From the NCBI GenBank assembly GCA_028565715.1, contig JAOXYC010169993.1, forward strand, positions 1 through 13,334: a stretch of 13,334 bases of DNA, given 5' to 3'. A program made the position numbers and the translations under genes. The stretch comes from Phoronis pallida. Its lineage: Eukaryota > Phoronida > Phoronidae. Below the pieces are notes generated by a model. The model searched no databases. It was not told the DNA's origin and saw nothing but the letters and a program-made list of their open reading frames with translations. Positions 7,554 through 13,334 of the stretch are shown here, in pieces (the stretch's first letter is position 1; each line of letters starts with the position of its first letter).

Positions 7554-7574
7554 ATAACGCAAGAAAAGTAACAT
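7374..7574 (-). other. possible coding relic (unrecognised), 66 codons open
   Basis: Read leftwards, this frame encodes a short stretch including IPWGNFDYKW and KPYIATYEYEIINY, which looks more protein-like than its surroundings. The inverted counterpart on the plus strand contains PYIATYD in one frame and FGN-I-IK in another, separated by a one-base shift. In the matched codons several differences fall at third positions (CCA/CCG, ATC/ATT, GGT/GGC, AAC/AAT). I do not recognise the family. No convincing splice sites flank it. It may be a fragment of a transposon protein or pseudogene, or chance. Confidence 0.2.
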
Positions 7575-7720
7575 TAGATTGGCGGCACTGATTCTTCATT
7601 TTCCAGTACTGGTCCCAGGGTACGGATTAGTCGATAGTCACGGAGACTCTGAGTAAAGATGGGTTCAGCCAGCCCGCATTAATGTTTTAAATATTTATTG
7701 TGATAACTGCATTCTGTTGG
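7554..7720. other. short non-coding stretch
   Basis: Somewhat higher GC than the surroundings, including a CCAGTACTGG palindrome near 7606. No gene recognised. Confidence 0.5.
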
Positions 7721-7760
7721 ATGATTGCCAATCATTAAATATCTGTGACAGATATTTAAT
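7721..7760. repeat. two overlapping small palindromes
   Basis: ATGATT-GCC-AATCAT (7721-7735) is followed by ATTAAATATCTGT-G-ACAGATATTTAAT (7734-7760), a perfect 13-bp stem around a single central base. They share two bases. A one-base centre makes the second more likely to extrude as a cruciform than to fold as an RNA hairpin without opening some pairs. Confidence 0.7.
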
Positions 7761-8605
7761 AGCTATTTGCATTTCACAGTTTATATGCATATTTTGTTAC
7801 CATTTTATTGGATGATTTATTGCATAGTTATACAACTGTGTAGAGTGTTAAATGAAACTGGCATAAGCAGACTAAGTGCTACCAAGTCACACAAATATGA
7901 TGTTTATAGGGTAAACTTACATAAACCCTCAATTGCTGTCACCATTAACTACCAGACAGTGGCGACCTCTGTTGCAAGATTAGGAAGTTGTCAAGCAGAA
8001 TACAAAAACTAATTGTCGGATTTCCAAAAAACAATATAGCGATTGTACAGAGAAAAAATCTGTTTTGAGTTTGATTAGAAAGAAAATAATATAAACATTC
8101 AAGTTATTTTCTATCAATTTACAATGCCTGGATCAAGATCATGGTTAAATTATATAATTATTGTAAATCGTCAATATAAATAACCATATTATCTAGCTTT
8201 CAATATCCTTGTGTGATTTTGTGATTTGATTTTATAAAATCGCAAAAATTAAAACACTCAAGAAACTGACAAAAAAGTCCAACACTCTGTTAGCTAGCAG
8301 AAACAATGTTCATTACGCCGTTATATAATGGCGAGTGACTTTAGCACTTCTCATTCTAATGAGAGCACCTCATTAACACCAGACATCATAATTATCATTT
8401 ATTAAAAACATTCTGGGCAAAATTGCATAATCACTAAAATGGTGCACTTATGTAACACACATAACACTCATATTGTGTAACAAAAATATGGCATATATTG
8501 TACAAAGACAGATAAGAAATTGTTTTCATATTGGATATAATTTATAATTGGTAAATGATTGTAAAGCTTAAATGTGGGTGTTACGTTTTATCAGTTTGGT
8601 TGAGT
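7761..8605. other. AT-rich non-coding sequence with small palindromes
   Basis: The plus frame at 7767-8012 has no family signature. Perfect or near-perfect palindromes occur: GATTTTATAAAATC at 8228-8241, CGCC-GTTATATAAT-GGCG near 8318-8335, and TCTCATT-CT-AATGAGA near 8350-8365. No gene recognised. Confidence 0.5.
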
Positions 8606-8643
8606 AAAACATTTGAGAAGTCTTATGACTTCTCAAATGTTTT
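8606..8643. repeat. perfect 17-bp stem-loop with TTAT loop
   Basis: AAAACATTTGAGAAGTC (8606-8622), loop TTAT, then GACTTCTCAAATGTTTT (8627-8643), with no mismatch. It resembles a bacterial terminator in shape, but the context is plainly eukaryotic and the stem is AT-rich. It lies about 85 bp left of the second minisatellite and may be a small foldback. Confidence 0.85.
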
Positions 8644-8728
8644 TCATTCATAAGGATTCTGTCTCGCATGGCATTTTATTTATTTATTAAATTTTTAACT
8701 CGAGTGGCCCCTTCAGACTGACTTTCAT

Positions 8729-9350
8729 AGATCTGCCAGGGGTGTCCAGATCTGCCAGAGGTGCCCAGATCTCCCAGGGCTGTCCAGAGATCTCCCAGGG
8801 GTGTCCAGATCTCCCAGGGGTGCCCAGATCTCCCAGGGCTGTCCAGAGATCTCCCAGGGGTGTCCAGATCTCCCAGGGGTGTCCATATTTCCCAGGGGTG
8901 TCCAGAGATCTCCCAGGGGTGTCCAGATCTCCCAAGGGTGTCCAGATCTCCCAGGGCTGTCCAGATCTCCCAGGGGTGTCCATATTTCCCAGGGTTGTCC
9001 AGATCTACCAGGGATGTCCAGAGATCTCCCAGGGGTGTCCAGATTTCCCAGGGATGTCAAGAGATCTCCTAAGGGTATCCAGATCTCCCAAGGGTGTTCA
9101 GATCTCCCATGGGTGTCCAGATCTGCCAGGGGTGTCCAGATCTCCCAGTGCTGTCCAGATCTCCCAAGGGTGTCCAGATCTCCCAGGGGTGTCCAGATCT
9201 CCCAGGGCTGTCCAGATCTCCCAGTGCTGTCCAGATCTCCCAGGGCTGTCCAGAGATCTCCCAGGGGTGTCCAGATCTCCCAGGGGTGTCCAGATCTCCC
9301 AGGGCTGTCCAGATCTCCCAGGGGTGTCCAGATCTCCCAGGGCTGTCCAA
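8729..9350 (+). repeat. GC-rich minisatellite of 19/21-bp units
   Basis: About 32 head-to-tail copies of gtccagatctcccaggggt (19 bp) are mixed with 21-bp versions that read CCAGAGATCTCCC (an AG insertion). Most units carry the palindrome AGATCT, and variants include GGGGT/GGGCT and CATATTTCC. The unit is about 63% GC in strongly AT-rich surroundings. Three 19-bp units make 57 bp, so a 19-residue peptide repeat is open in several frames on both strands. I regard these frames as artefacts, since no start, splice or codon evidence favours any one of them. Confidence 0.95.
8762..8879 (+). repeat. 59-bp higher-order repeat (19+21+19) in the second minisatellite
   Basis: The block starting TGCCCAGATCTCCCAGGGCT at 8762 is repeated exactly 59 bp on, at 8821, with the same order of 19-, 21- and 19-bp units. 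Further right the CATATTTCC variant recurs at 8881 and 8978, 97 bp apart (4x19+21). This indicates multi-unit duplication. Confidence 0.85.
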
Positions 9351-9977
9351 CAGAAAATATTTACATTTTTTTATGTTATGAGTAAAAAAAAATCTTTTCA
9401 AGGTTACATTACGGTCACAGAAACAGTATAACCAATAAATGTAATAAAATTGCTTTGTAATAAATGTAGGAATATATCTTTCAATCTAATCAAGCCGCAG
9501 GATATCCGCAGATAGATTTCTCATAATCGCTATTTTTAGTTTTTTCTGATCTTTGAAAAGGCAGATAAAGAAGACTCACAAACTCAATGACAAAATTGCC
9601 TTCATGTGTGTATCGCTACTTCTAGATCACCGACAGAGAAGATTAAGAGTAAAGTAAGACATAAGCCAAAGGTCTATTAGTCAATTTCAAGGCTTGTGTC
9701 AGTGCCAATTTTTTTAAATGTTTATGTTTAATGAATTTCAAAAAATAAAAAAAAATTTTACCCTTTCATAGAAACAATAGCTTTAGATTCAATTTTAAGG
9801 AAAATATTGTATATTTCATAAGAAGGAAAATTCATTGTTAAAAATCCACAATGCAATGTGCATTTAACAAATTAAATATAATTAATATTCATTTTCTCAA
9901 ATGTTTTTGAAACAATGTTGGTACTAGATTATTTAGACAATTGGAATCGATGGACACTAGTTTTACCATATCGATGC
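9351..9977. other. AT-rich non-coding sequence
   Basis: No gene or RNA recognised. AATAAATGTA recurs twice near 9434-9468. A-rich tracts occur around 9730-9760. Confidence 0.6.
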
Positions 9978-10333
9978 GGGGTTAGCGCCCAGGGCCACTA
10001 TTCTGGAAATCGCCAAAAATATGGGATGGGTGCTAAGCTGAGCATGGGCGCTTATCATGCACTGTGATCGGGCTAGCACCCATTACATCGCTTTGTTTAA
10101 ACATGCTCACAGTATGCAGCCTCTTTTCATTCGGAAAGTCACTTATTCCCCGGGACTTCAACTCGAAAAGATGCTTGTCTGCAATCTTTGTTATGGTAAT
10201 AGGCTTTTCGCATCTCCAACGTTGAAGAGCAATCGGCAATTTCTGGGGTGGCACTAAAGCCAAGCATGGGCGCTTATCGCAAAACTTTTGAAAAGTATGG
10301 AGTGGGAGCTTTACCATGCATGGGCGCTAACCC
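9978..10333. repeat. ~356-bp element with GGGCGCTTA/GGGCGCTAA motifs and 12-bp inverted ends
   Basis: GGGTTAGCGCCC at 9979-9990 is perfectly inverted as GGGCGCTAACCC at 10322-10333. Inside, a ~33-bp unit recurs in direct orientation at 10025-10056, 10245-10278 and 10299-10333. Each copy has a G-rich first half and then GCATGGGCGCT followed by TATC or AACC. Another inverted motif, GGCTAGCACCCAT, is at 10071-10083. The GC- and CpG-rich motif stands out from the AT-rich flanks. It resembles a motif family I associate with interspersed repeats in marine invertebrates, but that is memory, not a search. The open frames across it (10033-10317 minus, 10057-10257 plus) have no recognisable domain. Confidence 0.7.
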
Positions 10334-10985
10334 ACGTCAAACGATTAAATTTTAGCTCATAAATTTGTCTTTCAAGAAGTTAAGTCTGACACATTAAGTA
10401 ATGCCATCATAGATGAAAGTTGATTGAATTCCTTGAAATAACGATTACTGAAAGTATGATTGACAGATTTAGCAATGAGAAAAAAATTGGACCAGATATC
10501 ATTTCCATCATATCATGATCCATAATCACGAATATTGGATGAAATAACAACAACGTTACCATTATATGTCAAGGGTACTCGATTAAAACTTGACATTCTC
10601 TTGTTAAATATCAGCAGACAGTCTCATCTGACATAGAACAAAAGAACTTGTAACTGAGCATTTATGACATGTTTGAAGTTGTTGCTTCAGTGTTGTGATC
10701 TTTGAATATTTTTTCTTAAAAGTACTGAAATCTGGGCTTTTAAGAACTAATGGGAAAAGTTAGGTTTGTGGACAATTTTTGCTTGTTTTTGTATTCTCTT
10801 TATTTGTGGGGAGCAAAAAATGTGATGAATGGAATAAAAAGAATCGTGAATACCAAAAACCCTCACGAGGGCTTCTCCAGAAGGTTTCAAAATTCAAATA
10901 ATGTTATATACAAATTTCAGAGTGCAAGCAGGATGCAGCTGTATTGGTGAAGAAACTTACCAATATTAAATATAAGAGTTGTTAC
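10334..10985. other. AT-rich non-coding sequence
   Basis: No gene or RNA recognised. The plus frame at 10750-10950 has no family signature. Confidence 0.55.

Positions 10986-11063
<78 letters not shown>
10986..11063 (+). repeat. (ATA)26 microsatellite
   Basis: An uninterrupted 78-bp trinucleotide tract, followed by a short imperfect continuation (ATTAATATTAATAAT) to about 11077. It produces an isoleucine-run open frame, which is an artefact. Confidence 0.97.
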
Positions 11064-11077
11064 TTAATATTAATAAT

Positions 11078-11140
11078 GAGTGAGTTTATAAAGCGCTTAA
11101 TCTATGAGCATATTCTAAAGCGCTTCACATATTACTGACA
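11078..11140 (+). repeat. possible interspersed-repeat end with paired AAAGCGCTT motifs
   Basis: The 9-mer AAAGCGCTT occurs at 11090-11098 and 11117-11125, with its palindromic core AAGCGCTT each time and 27-bp spacing. The first lies in GAGTTTATAAAGCGCTTAA just after the (ATA)n tract. A microsatellite joined to TTATAAAGCGCTT-type sequence is a combination I associate with interspersed repeats in marine animals. Where the element ends on the right is not clear from one copy. Confidence 0.45.
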
Positions 11141-12640
11141 GTAACACTCTTTTCCGTTTTATAATAGAAATGGGGAAAATAAGGGCACCCCAAAGGCTTT
11201 AGTTGGCAGAAATGATGCTCTTAAAATTCTCTACTCATTTGAGCATTATAAGCGATGGGTTCCTGGGGTACAGTAAACACAGACATATGCATCAGGCACA
11301 CCTTGTTCATAATTTTTTCCTGGTTAACAGATGGGAAAATGACTCATTTTGAATTACGTTGAAAGTATTTAAAACAAAATTGGGGTGGCTTTTACCAAAG
11401 ATCAAAAAAAAAATTATGAAATCTTTGCAACTTGCAGTTTTGGTCTGTGAAATATAAGTACCCAAATTTGTTTTATTTATAAATGTTTTAGCAAATTAGC
11501 ATATTTTTATCCAAAACAACATAGCAAATTTAAAAAAAAAATCTTCAACTTAATACTCAACCTTATCAAACGAAGTCTATTAACTATAGAAATCAGATTA
11601 TACTTCAGAAAAAAACAAAAAAACAATTTTCTTAAAATATTCATGACCTTGAGTCGTGTGGACACCCAGGAACTTCACATATTCATCAATTAATCCCAAT
11701 TAAAAAACAATTTTAATCAGCTAAGCTGAAAACCATGTTCTACGGCTTGTGATTGCACTGCAGATAGATTCTGTAATGTATTCACACTGAGATAATTTCC
11801 CAGATCAGTTCCGAATTTTTATGTCTTTCCAAGATAATTTTGTAGCGGTGCTATAAAAAAGAATACAAGGAGAACAAGGAACGCAAAAATTCACTATAGG
11901 TTTTCAATGTGATCAAAATAGGACAGGGATATGTTCCATTTCCGTCCTTGTATGCAAAATCAAAACAGAAAAGGGAATCTTTCCACTTTGCAAATGATAT
12001 AAAGCAGGGGAAATCTTTTCCACGTTTTTCCTAATCATATGAATTTTTTAGCACAATCCATGGGAAATTATCCATTTTGTTGTCCGCGCTTTTCCTGTTT
12101 GAAGAGGCACAGCATGAAAAATTTTCACTACACTTCAGTTTACAGCTTCATCAGGAAGGAATATCATATTAATTTGAAAATGTAAAGGAACTTTTCAATT
12201 TAATTTTCACCACAATAGTAACTGATCAGTTAGAATAGGTTGACCCTGCAAAATACAAACGGCAACATTTTTTTCTAATAAATGGAAATAAATTCACAGT
12301 AGCTTACTGTGAAATAGCATGAGTATGACTAATTAAAACAGCAGTATAAATCTGCATTTTATTGCGTCCTCATTAGGGCATCCAGACTACGAGTAATTTG
12401 TGGAAATTACTTCATGACAGCTCAAACTTAATGGTCAAAGAATGAGATTTATGGATAAGGCTGACATGAGGTTCAGTGAATCGTGAGTGTTTTATGTATA
12501 TATGTCAATTTGTGATCTTAACACAATTGTTGGGTTTGCATTGTCTTGAAACTTGTTGAAAATGGTTAAAGCGGTTGTATCAAAAACTGTTTTCTAAAAA
12601 ATGTGTGGCCTTTTTGGAGTTTTGTAACAGTACTCCTTTC
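11141..12640. other. AT-rich non-coding sequence
   Basis: No gene or RNA recognised over 1.5 kb. Small structures only: TTCATAATTTTTT at 11306-11318 with its inverted copy at 11408-11420, and the perfect stem TTCACAGTA-GCT-TACTGTGAA at 12293-12313. Confidence 0.6.
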
Positions 12641-12641
12641 T
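12629..12641 (+). repeat. 13-bp direct repeat, left copy (candidate target-site duplication)
   Basis: AGTACTCCTTTCT is repeated exactly at 12980-12992. The left copy directly meets the left arm of the inverted repeat, sharing one base with it. Confidence 0.6.
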
Positions 12642-12942
12642 ATTAGAATTCTTTAATCTGTTCAACTGGAAATTACCTTGTTTAAAACTCCTAGTACTTC
12701 GGAACCATCGCTGTCCTATCGACGGGATGTTGTAGAGTGACGTCAGAGTGGCGATGCTGATCTCTTTCCTCTGCTTGGGACAGTAATATCCGCATTCTCG
12801 GAAAGAAACGCAACAGATGAGATCAGCATCGCCATTCTGACGTCACTCGACAACATCCCGTCGATGGGATGGCGATGGTTCCGAAGTACTAGGAGTTTTA
12901 AACAAGGTAATTTCCAGTTGAACAGATTAAAGATTTCTAATA
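12641..12942. repeat. 124-bp-arm inverted repeat, 95% identical, 54-bp spacer
   Basis: Arms 12641-12764 and 12819-12942 pair without a gap at 118 of 124 positions. The differences cluster around CTGTCCTATC versus CCATCCCATC, with isolated ones elsewhere. The spacer is 12765-12818. Each arm contains TGACGTCA (12738-12745 and 12838-12845), the consensus cAMP-response element, and the arms are GC-richer than their flanks. The high identity implies a recent origin or ongoing conversion between arms. The minus-strand frame at 12743-12967 mainly reads across the right arm and is not a recognisable gene. If transcribed, this would form a long dsRNA hairpin. Confidence 0.93.
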
Positions 12943-12979
12943 TGCAACTCCCTGGATGGATCAACAACTACATTTTATT

Positions 12980-12992
12980 AGTACTCCTTTCT
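12980..12992 (+). repeat. 13-bp direct repeat, right copy (candidate target-site duplication)
   Basis: Exact copy of 12629-12641. It lies 37 bp beyond the end of the right arm, so the bracketed unit would be asymmetric, with a 37-bp tail only on the right. Confidence 0.6.
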
Positions 12993-13334
12993 CTTTTTTC
13001 AAGAATCAATCGTTGACAGCAGGTTTTTTGACAAAAATGAGATTATTATTAAATAAACTCTGCCTTTAGAGTGAACCATTATAAAAAAAATAAATTTGAC
13101 ATGTATTTATTAATTTTGATTATTTCCAAATGGGCTGTTGCAGTGTTAATTATATTGATCAATCCAAAAATGACCTACTCAGAGCAACTATAACAAAGCG
13201 ATGTTAAATAACCGTTAAGCTAAATAACCGTTAAGGTTATGTAGGAGGTTAATTAGGAACCCTCTTTCTTTTTCAAATAACAATAAAACTAAACATTTTA
13301 AGCCCATGAAAGTATATATTTTCTGAAACTTTGA
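12993..13334. other. AT-rich non-coding sequence with a short tandem duplication
   Basis: TAAATAACCGTTAAG occurs at 13205-13219 and again at 13221-13235, a 16-bp period. The second copy overlaps the dyad ATAACC-GTTAA-GGTTAT at 13224-13240. No gene recognised. Confidence 0.6.

Noticed and set aside
8606-8643. Rho-independent terminator
   Set aside because: Shape is similar, but the stem is AT-rich, there is no upstream gene, and the window is eukaryotic.
1344-9350. CRISPR-like array in either minisatellite
   Set aside because: Units are contiguous with no unique spacers. The window is eukaryotic and has no cas genes.
8687-9431. Several 95-229-codon frames across the second minisatellite
   Set aside because: Three 19-bp units make 57 bp, so the same 19-residue repeat is open in many frames on both strands. 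No frame is preferred.
10033-10317. 94-codon minus-strand frame and 66-codon plus-strand frame
   Set aside because: They lie across the motif-repeat element, have no recognisable domain, and overlap each other on opposite strands.
10944-11138. Polyisoleucine open frame
   Set aside because: Translation of the (ATA)n microsatellite only.
11306-11420. TTCATAATTTTTT inverted repeat as an element end
   Set aside because: Low-complexity 13-mer with weak inner similarity. It could be chance.
12743-12967. 74-codon minus-strand frame
   Set aside because: It mostly reads across one arm of the 124-bp inverted repeat. No family signature.

Overview
The window looks like non-coding nuclear DNA from a multicellular eukaryote, most likely an animal. 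It is AT-rich. It has no dense open reading frames, no ribosome-binding sites or operon layout, a long (ATA)n microsatellite, two large minisatellites and many foldback (MITE-like) inverted repeats. The style, especially the AAGCGCTT-bearing segment next to an (AAT)n tract and the GGGCGCTTA/GGGCGCTAA motif family, reminds me of marine invertebrate genomes (echinoderm, hemichordate, cephalochordate, cnidarian). That is an impression, not a demonstrated assignment. I see no convincing protein-coding exon, rRNA, tRNA, CRISPR array or bacterial mobile element. The longest open frames are by-products of repeats whose period fits the codon length.

Layout. 1-1215: AT-rich sequence with a weak hairpin near the left edge and one back-to-back splice acceptor/donor consensus at 792-810. 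1266-2555: a minisatellite of 21-bp units with a 105-bp higher-order repeat, and three degenerate units in inverted orientation at its left edge. 3148-3248: a ~100-bp foldback. 3622-4108: a ~357-bp palindromic element bracketed by 65-bp direct repeats. 5178-5638: a chain of hairpins, including a near-perfect 26-bp stem with a 3-base loop and a 217-bp segment with 15-bp inverted ends. 6260-6345: a degenerate duplication. 6651-6705: a hairpin. 7040-7553: diverged inverted copies of a possibly coding-derived fragment. 7721-7760: two adjacent small palindromes. 8606-8643: a perfect 17-bp stem-loop. 8729-9350: a GC-rich 19/21-bp minisatellite. 9978-10333: an element with repeated GGGCGCTTA/GGGCGCTAA motifs and 12-bp inverted ends. 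10986-11125: an (ATA)26 microsatellite joined to two AAAGCGCTT motifs. 12629-12992: a 124-bp-arm inverted repeat (118/124 identical, no gaps) flanked by 13-bp direct repeats. The rest is AT-rich sequence in which I see nothing assignable.

What ties the window together is its density of inverted repeats. At least seven hairpin-capable structures stand out, of clearly different ages. Two share the same architecture, direct repeat - arm - spacer - inverted arm - direct repeat. Together with the two minisatellites, this suggests an intergenic or long-intron region shaped by foldback elements and by replication slippage or template switching. No genes cooperate here, because none could be supported.
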